From Streptomyces lunaelactis (GTDB taxonomy: Bacteria; Actinomycetota; Actinomycetes; Streptomycetales; Streptomycetaceae), in the NCBI RefSeq assembly GCF_003054555.1, contig NZ_CP026304.1, positions 4,526,001 to 4,590,000 on the forward strand: a DNA stretch of 64,000 nucleotides, written 5' to 3'. Positions 33,942 through 41,814 of this stretch are shown in pieces (position 1 is the stretch's first letter; every line of letters starts with the position of its first letter). Made by a program: the position numbers and the translations under genes. Under the pieces are notes generated by a model. The model worked only from the letters and a program-made list of their open reading frames with translations. It was not told where the DNA came from and ran no database searches.

Positions 33942-34772
33942 ATGCTGCGTATCGCCGACACCCGCACCGGCCGCATCGTGGAGATTCCTTCCGCACACCG
34001 CCACCTGCTGCGCATCTGCGTCCATCTGCCGGTCATCGACACCGGGATCGGCGCGGTGCACCTGCGGGCGCCCTTGACCGGTGACGTACTGGCGCGCACC
34101 GTGGAGCTGCATGGCCTGCAGTCCCTCACGGTCCTCACCGTGCCGGACCTGCCGCATGAGCAAGCCCAGGCGCTCGATCGCGCCATGGCCCTTCTCGGCA
34201 TCCACCCGCCCGCCACCGTCGGTGTTCACGATGTGACCGAGGCCCTTTGCACCGCTGCCGATGTGCACCTGCTCGCTCACGGCGCCCCCGGACGGGACGC
34301 CGTCGGCGGGGTCTGGATCGACGTGGGCCAGGTCAGCCCAGCACCCCCGGACGGGGGTGTCCCGGACCGTGGCCACCTCCTCGCCTCGGGTCTCCTTGAC
34401 GCATTCGCCCCAGCGGGAACCGATCCGCTGGCTGTGAGGATGCTGTTGCTCGGCCACGACTTGCGTACGCCGGTCACGGTCACCAGCACCGCGCTCGCCG
34501 AGGCCCGGCGGATGCTGAGGCACTGGCGGGAGCAGGTGGCCGATTGGGCGCAGGAGCCGTCCAGGCCGATCCCCGCAGACGTGCTGCGACAGGCTCATGC
34601 CGCGCTCGCCGATGATCTCGGCGTCCCCGCTGTCCTGGAGATGCTGGACGGTATGGCGACGCGCGCCGACGTGCCGGCCGGTGCCAAGTTCGAGACGTTC
34701 GCCTTTCTCGACCGCGTCCTCGGGCTGGACCTCGCGCGCCAAGTGGGCCACCAGCCCTGGGCGACGCCATGA
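33942..34772 (+). CDS. cysteinyl-tRNA synthetase/MshC-like paralogue, probably non-catalytic
   Basis: A 276-residue protein that resembles cysteinyl-tRNA synthetase and the mycothiol ligase MshC in overall order. LRIADTRTGRIVEIP opens it; RHLLRICVHLP stands where the HIGH motif would be, but His-x-Gly-His is absent; PLAVRMLLLGHDLRTP and PSRPIPADVLRQAHAALADDLGVPAVLEML match the helical domain; and AGAKFETFAFLDRVLGLDLAR matches the usual C-terminus. No KMSKS and no zinc Cys are visible. I start at the ATG at 33942 because similarity begins there; an ATG at 33819 is the alternative. Probably a paralogue without aminoacylation activity, role unknown. Confidence 0.6.
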   Translation: MLRIADTRTGRIVEIPSAHRHLLRICVHLPVIDTGIGAVHLRAPLTGDVLARTVELHGLQSLTVLTVPDLPHEQAQALDRAMALLGIHPPATVGVHDVTEALCTAADVHLLAHGAPGRDAVGGVWIDVGQVSPAPPDGGVPDRGHLLASGLLDAFAPAGTDPLAVRMLLLGHDLRTPVTVTSTALAEARRMLRHWREQVADWAQEPSRPIPADVLRQAHAALADDLGVPAVLEMLDGMATRADVPAGAKFETFAFLDRVLGLDLARQVGHQPWATP

Positions 34773-35307
34773 CGTCGGGCAACCCCCGGCGCCTGGCCGC
34801 TCTGCGGCACGCCATGCGGATTCGGAGGACATCCTGCAGTCGCAGGACGGCTTGACCGTCCGCCGTGCGGCCCTTGCCAAGTCCTGCTCGGCCGGCCCCG
34901 GCGTGAACGCCTCATGGAGCTCGCAGGCAGTGATCGTGCGCTTGAACCGCGGGTACGCATTTCGTTTCATCGACGCCATGCCCGCATGATCCCGAACTGC
35001 TCACGCGGGCGGAGCACGCACGGCTGGTACCGGAAGCAGATGAAGAAACCTTACAAGCTGGGGTTTTGCCCTCAGCCTGGATGAGGCCGACGAACGCCGC
35101 GAGTTCGCTCGGCAGACGCCGGGCGAACTTGGCGCGGCGGAGTTCCAGGATGCTGGGCGGTGATGGCATGTCTCGATTGTTGCCTGGGGACTCGGAGCAC
35201 GTGCGGACGGCAGGCCCAGGTGCCTCGCAGACGAGGGCGGCGTGCGCATGACTCCAGCGCAGTGTGCGACCGCTGTGGCGGCCGGAGTCCGCAGGGTCTT
35301 TCGTTTG
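34773..35307. other. decayed region with a possible gene fragment
   Basis: No complete gene in about 530 bases. On the minus strand from an ATG at 35169, about 40 codons read like real protein (SILELRRAKFARRLPSELAAF, then VGLIQAEGKTPAC) before dissolving; probably the 5' end of a lost gene. The rest shows nothing I can name. The hairpin repeat copy B follows. Confidence 0.35.
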
Positions 35308-35439
35308 GATCAGGCCGGATGAGTGAGCGGGGTCTGGTGCGTGCGATCGCAAGGCGGAGGAGGGAGGCATGGCGGAGCCATGCCGACCGTCGACAACGCG
35401 GCGAGCGTGCGTGCCAGGGCATGCGAGCCCGGCAAGATC
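35308..35439 (-). repeat. 132-bp dispersed hairpin repeat, copy B (inverted relative to copy A)
   Basis: Reverse complement begins GATCTTGCCGGGCTCGC and ends CATCCGGCCTGATC, matching 17008-17139 over its full length. The central stem here is GGCATGG-CTCCG-CCATGCC, different in sequence from copy A but paired at the same place. Confidence 0.8.
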
Positions 35440-35452
35440 CAAACGAGAGGCC

Positions 35453-35920
35453 CTAGGGCCTGATGCCGGTGTCGGTGAGGATCTGTTCTGCCGATGTGCA
35501 GTTGCCGTCCTGTACGGCCATGATCATCGCGGCGCGCGCGGCCGACGCGGGAGCCTCTGGCGGGATCACCAGGAAGGAGAAGTGGTCCCGAGGTCCGCGA
35601 GTGATGATCATTGTGTCGTCGTCGACGGCGGACCAGTCGACGCGGACCATGCGGTCGTCGATGACGAGGTGGCCCGGAGCGTCGTCCCAGGCGCTCGCGT
35701 CCAGACCGACGCGTGCGACGGGGCCAAGCCGGGCGGTCAGGGCGGTGATCAGGCCCGGCAGTTGGGTTTTGAGGTCACGGGTGCGTGGCCACCACGCGCC
35801 GTCGAACAGCCCGACACGGCTGGAGGTTGTCTCCATCCTCAGAACGGCCGCGCCGGGAACAACCGGCTGGTCGCTTGTGTCCGAGAGGAGCAGGAGAGGA
35901 GCCGGGGTGTCGGCGGTCAT
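35453..35920 (-). CDS. DUF5994 family protein
   Basis: A 155-residue protein of the actinobacterial DUF5994 family, function unknown. The family hallmarks are GLFDGAWWPRTRDLKTQLPGLI (about residues 37-58), then RVGLDASAWDDAPGH, VRVDWSAVDDD and FLVIPPEAPASAARAAM. It is predicted soluble and beta-rich at its start. It shares this layout with the gene at 36240-36836; the two paralogues flank a small membrane-protein gene on the same strand, hinting at a local unit. The ATG at 35920 opens a normal-length member. The 132-bp repeat ends 13 bases beyond its stop. Confidence 0.8.
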   Translation of the reverse strand: MTADTPAPLLLLSDTSDQPVVPGAAVLRMETTSSRVGLFDGAWWPRTRDLKTQLPGLITALTARLGPVARVGLDASAWDDAPGHLVIDDRMVRVDWSAVDDDTMIITRGPRDHFSFLVIPPEAPASAARAAMIMAVQDGNCTSAEQILTDTGIRP

Positions 35921-35973
35921 GATCTGCCGCCCCTCTCAGGACTTTCCTGCACGGGCGGACTGCGCATGGTGTC

Positions 35974-36234
35974 TCACTTCCGGGCGCGACGGCGCGGCCA
36001 GAACCGCCCGAAGCCTGCGATGCGATGGTCGCGGTGAACGCCAGTGGTACTCGAAGCCGCGTGTCCGCGGGAATCGGGCGGATCCGCCGTGGGCCGAGTG
36101 CGAAGGTTCGACCTGGCGCGGCCGTAGGGGAAGGCCGCGATGCGTTCGTAGTGTTGGGAGTTGAGCATGTGAATCGCGAGCGTGCCCAGAGCTGTCATCG
36201 CCAGGAGCACGAGCACGGTGACGAAGGTGTCCAT
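35974..36234 (-). CDS. small membrane protein
   Basis: An 86-residue protein with one N-terminal membrane helix (MDTFVTVLVLLAMTALGTLAI) followed by a polar, arginine-rich tail containing FPYGRARSN and ending FWPRRRARK. I prefer the ATG at 36234 because AAGGGA lies at a suitable distance; a GTG at 36243 would place the ribosome site too close. It lies between two DUF5994 genes on the same strand with short gaps (53 and 5 bases), so cotranscription is likely. No family recognised. Confidence 0.55.
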   Translation of the reverse strand: MDTFVTVLVLLAMTALGTLAIHMLNSQHYERIAAFPYGRARSNLRTRPTADPPDSRGHAASSTTGVHRDHRIAGFGRFWPRRRARK

Positions 36235-36239
36235 GATCG

Positions 36240-36836
36240 TCACATCCCTTCTGTCGGATCCTGTACCTGAGCAATGTCTGCCGGGGCAGGCAAAAGTGAT
36301 GTCGGTTGGCGCGCTCCGTGGCCGCCTTCGGAGTCCCAGACCCTCTCCCGGGTCGCGTCCCAGTCGGCCTCGGCGGCGATCCGGTAGAGCTCGGCCTCCT
36401 GGATCAAGCCGCTCGCGGTGAGACTGCGCAACGGATCAGTGGGCGCGGCCATCAGACGGGCCGCTGTGCCGGGGCTGGTCTCGGGTGGGATCACGAGCAG
36501 GTCCCAGCGGCCGGCGGTGTAGGAGAGCAGCAGCAGTTTGTGCGGGTCCTGCTCGGCCTTGAACCAGCCCACGTGGACCACATGCCCGTGGACGGGCACC
36601 TTGCGTGGGATGACTGGCCAGAACGTGGGGTTCACAGTGACGCGAGTGATCCGCCCCCACATGGGGTCCAGTACGGCCGTCAGCGCGGGAAGTTCCGCCG
36701 CGATGTCGCGGGACCGGGGCCACCACGCACCGTCAATCAGAGCCGGAGCCGTGCCGGCCGGCGCCAGCATGAGTCGGAGGGGCGGCGAAGGGGTCCGGTC
36801 TTCGACCGCGGATGTATACAAAATGGTCGCGGTCAT
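36240..36836 (-). CDS. DUF5994 family protein
   Basis: A 198-residue second DUF5994 member: PALIDGAWWPRSRDIAAELPAL (about residues 32-53), then RITRVTVNPTFWPVIPRKVP, VHVGWFKAEQDPHKLLLLS and WDLLVIPPETSPGTAARLM. Compared with the neighbour at 35453 it has a longer, hydrophilic C-terminal tail of about 45 residues. The ATG at 36836 is the natural start. It precedes the small membrane-protein gene by 5 bases, so the three genes probably form one transcript. Function is not known; the family is common in Streptomyces in several copies. Confidence 0.8.
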   Translation of the reverse strand: MTATILYTSAVEDRTPSPPLRLMLAPAGTAPALIDGAWWPRSRDIAAELPALTAVLDPMWGRITRVTVNPTFWPVIPRKVPVHGHVVHVGWFKAEQDPHKLLLLSYTAGRWDLLVIPPETSPGTAARLMAAPTDPLRSLTASGLIQEAELYRIAAEADWDATRERVWDSEGGHGARQPTSLLPAPADIAQVQDPTEGM

Positions 36837-37009
36837 GACGCGGACCCTGCCCCGGGCCGGTGCAGGTCGACCCGGTGTTGTGAATCGCCGGAGACGACAC
36901 GAGCGTGAAAGCTGGTGTGCGAAGTGTCCTCGGTAACTTCAGGATACTTCTGGACAGGGTCCGACGGACTGATGCGGAGCGATGGGTTGAACGGTGTGCG
37001 GGAGCCCCG

Positions 37010-37183
37010 TCAGCGGATGGGACGCCGCCGAGCGCGCCGGGACCGTCGCACGCCGATGAAGGCGACATCGGCCACAAGGAGCACGATGCCGATGATCAGC
37101 AGATAGCCCAGGCCCTCTGCCGCGACGCCGATGAGCCCAAGTGCGACGGACACCAGGACGAGAAGCAGGAAGAGCGCCATCAT
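37010..37183 (-). CDS. small hydrophobic protein
   Basis: A 57-residue membrane protein. Two hydrophobic stretches (MMALFLLLVLVSVALGLIG and YLLIIGIVLLVADVAFIG) make a helical hairpin, ending in a strongly basic tail RRSRRARRRPIR. GGAGG lies about 7 bases before the ATG pair at 37183/37180. Small proteins of this type (often annotated simply as hydrophobic proteins) are common in Streptomyces near stress genes. It lies 42 bases after the PRC-barrel gene on the same strand and may be cotranscribed with it. Function unknown. Confidence 0.65.
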   Translation of the reverse strand: MMALFLLLVLVSVALGLIGVAAEGLGYLLIIGIVLLVADVAFIGVRRSRRARRRPIR

Positions 37184-37225
37184 CCGAGCACCTCCTTTGT
37201 ACTGAGCTGTACTGAGCGCGGGCGG

Positions 37226-37582
37226 TCAGCGGCGCGCGAGTTGCCGTTCGCCCTTGGCGCCCGGCTGGTAGGTCAGGCCGTAGTGCTGGAAGATCGCTTC
37301 CTCCTGCTCGGCGGGCAGTACGTCGTCCGTGCCGATCGAAGGGGCCTTCTTCACGAGTCCCTTGGCGTAGGAGACCTTGAGGTAGGTCGGCCCGAGGATG
37401 GCGTCGTCGAGGGGAACGAAGACCAGGCGCTGGCGGGTGAGGAGACCGGTCCGGACGGTGGCCATGGCCGGTTCGTCGGTGGTGGTGTCCACATAGATCG
37501 CTTCGAGCAGGCCGATCTTGCGCTGCTTCGGGTCGACGACATCGTGGTTGCGCCACTCTCGGATGTCGGCTGCCTGGATCAT
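37226..37582 (-). CDS. PRC-barrel domain protein
   Basis: A 118-residue soluble protein with a single PRC-barrel domain: MIQAADIREWRNHDVVDPKQRKIG, LEAIYVDTTTDEPAMATVRTG, LVFVPLDDAILGPTYLKVSYAKGLVKKAP, followed by a 35-residue tail with PAEQEEAIFQHYGLTYQPGA. PRC-barrels occur in photosynthetic reaction centre H subunits and RimM and usually mediate protein binding; the stand-alone streptomycete forms have no known role and often appear with stress genes. GGAGGGAGAGG precedes the ATG at 37582. Its upstream leader resembles that of the gene at 38057-38329, suggesting shared control. Confidence 0.85.
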   Translation of the reverse strand: MIQAADIREWRNHDVVDPKQRKIGLLEAIYVDTTTDEPAMATVRTGLLTRQRLVFVPLDDAILGPTYLKVSYAKGLVKKAPSIGTDDVLPAEQEEAIFQHYGLTYQPGAKGERQLARR

Positions 37583-37911
37583 GCCCTCTCCCTCCTGAGC
37601 GGGGCGCCAGTCGGTGCCGGCCGTCCCACCGAATGTCGCGGCTGAGCACCTGGACGGTTGCCCTCCGCCTTTACGGCCTGCCCCGCCAGCCCCTGACGCC
37701 ACGCCCACTCACCCAGTCGGATCCGTGCCTGGGTGTCCCAGTCCCGTGCGACCGCATGGCGGGCGTGGGCTGACGCAAGACCGGGCTCCTCGATCGCCTC
37801 CGCAGAGCGCCACTGTGGCCTCAGTCCCCATCCGAGCTCGCCCCGCAGGCGAGCCGTGGCGTCGGCTGTGTTGCCGCGCCGACCGCTGTACAACGGCCCC
37901 GGCGTATACAC
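37579..37911 (-). CDS. doubtful reading frame upstream of the PRC-barrel gene
   Basis: A 110-codon frame whose stop overlaps the PRC-barrel ATG (ATGA). Parts read like protein (TARLRGELGWGLRPQWRSAEA, RLGEWAWRQGLAGQ), while the last 30 residues, rich in Arg, Pro and Gly, do not. The same sequence block is repeated, diverged, upstream of the 38057-38329 gene, where it does not keep an open frame. It may be a real small gene, the remnant of one, or just a duplicated leader. A CCCCGGCGT-ATAC-ACGCCGGGG hairpin lies at 37898-37919, overlapping the proposed start. Confidence 0.25.
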   Translation of the reverse strand: MYTPGPLYSGRRGNTADATARLRGELGWGLRPQWRSAEAIEEPGLASAHARHAVARDWDTQARIRLGEWAWRQGLAGQAVKAEGNRPGAQPRHSVGRPAPTGAPLRRERA

Positions 37912-38056
37912 GCCGGGGTCGCCCTTCCGGGTGGTTGCACGTGAGAGTGCACCAACCCAGAGCCAATTTTACCGCCCTACTGCACCATTTCCGGCGTAAC
38001 GGGATTTACGGGCAGTGTGGCCCTCGAGCGGCTCGGACACGGCCCCGGGCGTCGCA

Positions 38057-38329
38057 TCAACCGCGCTCTTCTTCTTGAGCCTCCATGCGTCGAATGCCTT
38101 GGTGTGTCAGCGTGACCATGGCGGGCGTATTGCCCGTGGCCCAGTCGACCACGATCAGGTCCTCGCCCACCAGATAAGTGCAGGCAGCAGCCAGATCCTC
38201 TTCGCGGATCCCGAGATCGAGAAGCAGCTGCGCCCCGGTGACACCCAGAAGGCGGTTGCCTTCCGTGGTCTCGTACAGAGCCTGCATGATCTTCTCGCGG
38301 TACGCCTTCCGCTCGGCTAGTGATGCCAT
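38057..38329 (-). CDS. hypothetical winged-helix-like small protein
   Basis: A 90-residue acidic soluble protein, predicted mainly helical: ERKAYREKIMQALYETTEGN, then LGVTGAQLLLDLGIREEDLAAACTYLVGEDLIVVDW and a final PAMVTLTHQGIRRMEAQEEE. The order of helices followed by LVGEDLIVVDWATGNTPAMVTLTHQG resembles a winged-helix domain, with the hairpin as wing, so nucleic-acid binding is possible but unproven. The ATG at 38329 is preceded by GGAGG-type bases. Its 130-bp leader is clearly related to that in front of the PRC-barrel gene. Family not recognised by name. Confidence 0.65.
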   Translation of the reverse strand: MASLAERKAYREKIMQALYETTEGNRLLGVTGAQLLLDLGIREEDLAAACTYLVGEDLIVVDWATGNTPAMVTLTHQGIRRMEAQEEERG

Positions 38330-38466
38330 GACGCCCTCTTCCTCCTGAGCGGTGCGCGACCGGCGCAAGCCGTCCCCGGGGCAGCCGTACTCGCACCGGT
38401 AACCCTCCGCCTATCCAGCCTGCTCCCGTTCACTCGCGGACGCCACGGTCAGCCACTCCGCGCTCG

Positions 38467-38740
38467 GTGTATCACCTTGAGGAAGACGCGTGGTTCGAGC
38501 TCTGGTCGTGCCTGTGCCACCAAGGGACGGTGTACCCGGCCAGCTTCGCGGCATTGCCGCTCCTGGCTGACATAGCGATGGGCCGCAGCTCGGGTGATTA
38601 CCGACAGGCCATAGCACTGGCTGGCCGGATCACTGCCGAAGAGAAGCAGCTGCACCCGGCTGGCTATGTGCACGAGCACTACCCTGCGGCCATCGCCGAC
38701 CTACACCGCGCGACGCTGCGCTACCTCACGGAGGTCCCCT
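38467..38740 (+). pseudogene. fragment of a hypothetical helical protein gene
   Basis: About 90 codons read as good protein (EEDAWFELWSCLCHQGTVYPASFAALPLLADIA, then DYRQAIALAGRITAEEK and AAIADLHRATLRYLTEVPFEGD), resembling the start or middle of a HEAT-like streptomycete protein of unknown role. It opens at a GTG without a ribosome site, directly after the duplicated leader, and after about 38740 the frame turns into an Arg-rich shadow of other sequence. Both ends therefore look lost. Likely a relic of rearrangement. Confidence 0.5.
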
Positions 38741-38889
38741 TCGAAGGGGACGAGACTGACTACTGGGCTGAGTGGCGCTCCGGGCGGACTGTGCGGATAC
38801 GGCAGCTCTCCAGATGTGAGCGTACGCGGGGGATGGCGGGTTCCGGCCCGGGCCTCTCACGCCCAGGCCAGCCCCGCTCTCTGCGCCCA

Positions 38890-39058
38890 TTACGCTTCGG
38901 CGGGCTCGGCCAGCCCGGCAAGCCATTCGAGCCGATCGGGATTGAGGCGCAGGTCCGCCGCCGTGAGGTTGCTGGTGAGTTGCTCGGCCGTGGCCGCTCC
39001 GGAGAGGACGATATCCGCCCAGGGCCGCGCGGCGACCGCGACGGTGTTGCCTCCTCAG
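38890..39058 (-). pseudogene. 3' end of an aldo/keto reductase gene
   Basis: The last 55 codons of an aldo/keto reductase, read on the minus strand: NTVAVAARPWADIVLSGAAT, then AEQLTSNLTAADLRLNPDRLEWLAGLAEPAEA and a TAA at 38890-38892. This corresponds to the end of the intact reductase at 51278-52252 (WVSMVLSGAATAVHLSSNL), although the two differ too much to be a recent copy. Sequence beyond 39058 is not reductase. A decayed remnant. Confidence 0.7.
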
Positions 39059-39335
39059 CGGGGGCGGTGCGAGGCGCCTTCGGCCGGCGTGTCGTCCCGT
39101 CCGCCACCGGGACTGCTTGGACCCGACGGCCTCGGAGTGGAGCAACCCGTCCTCGATGTTGAGACTGTCCCTGGACATGGACGTGTCCAGGACGCGGCGC
39201 CGTGTTTCGACCTCCGTTCCGGCGTGCGGGGCCTGGAGGTACGCCCCCTGCCTTCGGCGGTGGGACCCCGCCCCAGCCTCCCCCCGGACTCCGTCCCGAG
39301 GGACCTCCATGGCTGGGCGAGGGTCGCGATAGCGG
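39059..39335. other. intergenic region
   Basis: About 277 bases between the reductase remnant and the histidine-kinase stop. I see no gene; short open stretches on the minus strand have no family resemblance. Confidence 0.4.
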
Positions 39336-41636
39336 TTACTCCTTGCTGGCCGAGCGGGCGCCGTGACGGCGTGCCCGGTGCGCACGTTTGGTTGACGTGC
39401 TCTCGTCGATTTGCTCGATTGTGTCGTAGTTGCGCCAGCCGGTGAGGCGTCCTTCGGGGTTGTACCTGGCTGACAGTCCGGGGGGATCCATGTGATTTCC
39501 GTGGTCCCGGACCAGGTTCTGGGGCAGCATGACCACTGCTGTGATGCCGCTAGGTGATGAACTGCGGAGCTGGACGCGTATGCCGTGGCGGCCGGAGAGC
39601 TGGCCGACGACGAACACACCCATGCGCCGCGCCACCGAGACGTCGACGACTGGCGGGTTCAGGAGCCTGTCGTTGGCCTCCTCAAGGTCCTTTGCGGTCA
39701 TGCCGATGCCGCTGTCCTGGATTTCGATTTTCGCGCCGCCGCCGGACAGCAGCTGGCTCGTGACGAGCACCTCGGTGTCCGGAGAGGAGAACGTGGTCGC
39801 GTTCTCCAGCAGCTCCGCGATGAGGTGAACGATGTCGTTCACTGCCCGGCCGTCGACGTCCGCGGTTACCAGTCCGCGTAGCTGCACACGCTGGTACTGC
39901 TCGACCTCACTGGAGGCGGCCCGGAGGACATCCACGAGCCGGACCGGGGCGCTCCAGCGGCGGCCCGCCTCCTCGCCCGCGAGGACGAGTAGGTTCTCCC
40001 CATTGCGGCGCATGCGGGTGGCCAGGTGGTCGAGCTTGAAGAGGCTGGCGAGCAGGTCGGGGTCCTGCTCGCCGTTCTCCAGATGGTCGATCAGCTCCAG
40101 CTGCCGTTCCACGAGGTACTGGCTGCGCTGCGAGAGGTTGACGAACATCGCGTTGATGCGGCCTCGCAGTTGCGCTTGCTCGAAGGTCAGCCGTACGGAG
40201 TCGCGATGGACTTCGTCGAACGCCTGGGCGACACGGCCGATCTCGTCGACTGAGTTGATGCCCGCGGGCTCGACCTTGATGGGCTCCAGTTGCGTGTCGC
40301 TGGAGCCCCGCAACAGCCGGACCACCTCGGGCAGGCGGCGTTCCGTGATATCGAGCGCGGAGGCGTGCAGGGTGTGCAGCGGGCCGACAATGGACTGCAT
40401 GACGACGTGCGTCACACCGAAGGTGAGCAGGAGGATCAACAGCACGACGAGCGAGGTGATGAACACTGAGCGCTCGGCCTGGTGCTGTTCGCGCGAGCTC
40501 TCGTCTTCGACCGATCCGACGAGCCGCTTCTCGACCAGACGCATCAGCTCGAGCTTGCTCGTCATGGTGTCGAACCACTCGTCGGCGTCGAGGCGGAGGC
40601 GGCTGGTGCCCTGCCGTGCGAGCACCTGTTTCTGGAGCACCTCAGTCTTGTTGACGTCCCTTCCGGTGACGGTGCGCTCGTAGAACTGACGCTGGGCCGG
40701 CGGCGCAGCGGACCGGAACTCGCCGATCAACGCCTGTTGCTGCCGGCTGGCGAGGGTCAGGCCCTGGGCCTCGTTCGAATCGAAGTGTCCCTGGGTCAGC
40801 ACCCCGCCGAGCAGCGCGCGTTGCCGGGAGGCTGCCTCCGTGGCCTGTGTGAAGTTCTCGAGCGCGCCGGCCCTCACGGCAAGGGTCTGGTGGGCGATGG
40901 CCGGCGTGAGAAGGTCAAGGGCGTCGGTGAGCTCGGTGATCAACGCCGTGTGTGCGTTGACCACGGGCAGCAAGCGCATTTTCGAGTGGGCTACCGTGTG
41001 GCGCAGTGACGCCACCTTGCCGCCAAAGGCGTTGAGCACCGCGAGCCGGGTGGCCAGGACGGGGTTCGTCCCGCGGTGGACATGGGCGGCCTCGGCACGG
41101 ACCCGGGCGAGCGCCGCGTCGACCTGGGAGCGCTGAGTGTCCAGCCGGCTCGTGTCGCCCGTACGCCCGGCCGCAACGTGGAGCGCGGTGAGATCGCGTT
41201 CGTCCTCAAGCTCCTCCAACAGCCCCGTGCCCTTGTCGACGGTACGAACGAGCTGGCGGACGTTGTTGACGTCCTGTGCGTTCTGCACGGCCGAGCCGAT
41301 CCGCAGACCGCCGAGTACGAGCGTGGTGATGATCGGGATGAGCACCACAGCCACCAGCTGGGTACGCACACTCCAGTTACTCGGGGCGAACTCCGCGTGG
41401 TTGCTGCCCCTGTACGGGCGACGCCCTCCACCTGCACGCGCGGGGCCCGGATCGGTATTGCCCGGCTCGGTACTGCCGTTGTCGGAACCGTTGCCTCTCG
41501 CCTGGGGCGTCTGCACCGGTTCCGTGCCGTGGCGATGCACCGCGGGTTGTGTTTGCACTTGCCCTCGCACCTTCTTCCCGCCATTGAACGTGCGCGATTC
41601 GGGGGCGCGTGCACGCATCGCGGACGCTGCTCTCAT
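39336..41636 (-). CDS. nitrate/nitrite-sensing-domain (NIT) histidine kinase, CvnA-like
   Basis: A 766-residue sensor kinase. After an 85-residue Pro/Gly-rich cytoplasmic head, a first membrane helix (about 92-112, LVAVVLIPIITTLVLGGL), the extracellular NIT domain (about 120-385) and a second helix (about 393-413) comes a HAMP-like linker. The dimerisation region includes LSQRSQYLVERQLELIDHLENGEQDPDLLASLFKLDHLATRMRR, where the usual phospho-His lies in KLDHLATR. The ATPase domain has N-box IAELLENATTFSSP, G1 QDSGIGM and G2 VVGQLSGRHGI. It resembles CvnA of conservons, but no CvnB/C/D genes follow, so it is an orphan. Reading frame and start at 41636 are clear; ligand unproven. Confidence 0.88.
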   Translation of the reverse strand: MRAASAMRARAPESRTFNGGKKVRGQVQTQPAVHRHGTEPVQTPQARGNGSDNGSTEPGNTDPGPARAGGGRRPYRGSNHAEFAPSNWSVRTQLVAVVLIPIITTLVLGGLRIGSAVQNAQDVNNVRQLVRTVDKGTGLLEELEDERDLTALHVAAGRTGDTSRLDTQRSQVDAALARVRAEAAHVHRGTNPVLATRLAVLNAFGGKVASLRHTVAHSKMRLLPVVNAHTALITELTDALDLLTPAIAHQTLAVRAGALENFTQATEAASRQRALLGGVLTQGHFDSNEAQGLTLASRQQQALIGEFRSAAPPAQRQFYERTVTGRDVNKTEVLQKQVLARQGTSRLRLDADEWFDTMTSKLELMRLVEKRLVGSVEDESSREQHQAERSVFITSLVVLLILLLTFGVTHVVMQSIVGPLHTLHASALDITERRLPEVVRLLRGSSDTQLEPIKVEPAGINSVDEIGRVAQAFDEVHRDSVRLTFEQAQLRGRINAMFVNLSQRSQYLVERQLELIDHLENGEQDPDLLASLFKLDHLATRMRRNGENLLVLAGEEAGRRWSAPVRLVDVLRAASSEVEQYQRVQLRGLVTADVDGRAVNDIVHLIAELLENATTFSSPDTEVLVTSQLLSGGGAKIEIQDSGIGMTAKDLEEANDRLLNPPVVDVSVARRMGVFVVGQLSGRHGIRVQLRSSSPSGITAVVMLPQNLVRDHGNHMDPPGLSARYNPEGRLTGWRNYDTIEQIDESTSTKRAHRARRHGARSASKE

Positions 41637-41715
41637 CGCGCGAGTGCGCTTGTCGTGACGTCGCTGAATGAGGCCATGCCTCGTGCGTCCCCTGGCAGGT
41701 GCCTGGGGCAGCGAA

Positions 41716-41814
41716 CTACGCGTCGGTCTCGGAGCTGTTCAAGATCGCAACCACTTCGTCGGCGGTGTCGGGAGCCACCCCCGTACTGGCCCACCGGCCG
41801 GACACCACGTTCAT
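41716..41814 (-). CDS. short coupled reading frame after dhaL2
   Basis: A 32-codon frame whose ATG overlaps the dhaL2 stop (ATGA): MNVVSGRWASTGVAPDTADE, ending VAILNSSETDA. The overlap is the same as elsewhere in this operon, which favours translation, but the length could also mean the truncated 5' end of a lost last gene. No family recognised. Confidence 0.3.
   Translation of the reverse strand: MNVVSGRWASTGVAPDTADEVVAILNSSETDA

Noticed and set aside
39832..40683. Long plus-strand open frame opposite the histidine kinase
   Set aside because: It is an Arg/Ser-rich antisense shadow created by high GC at third positions; the minus-strand kinase has clear domains.
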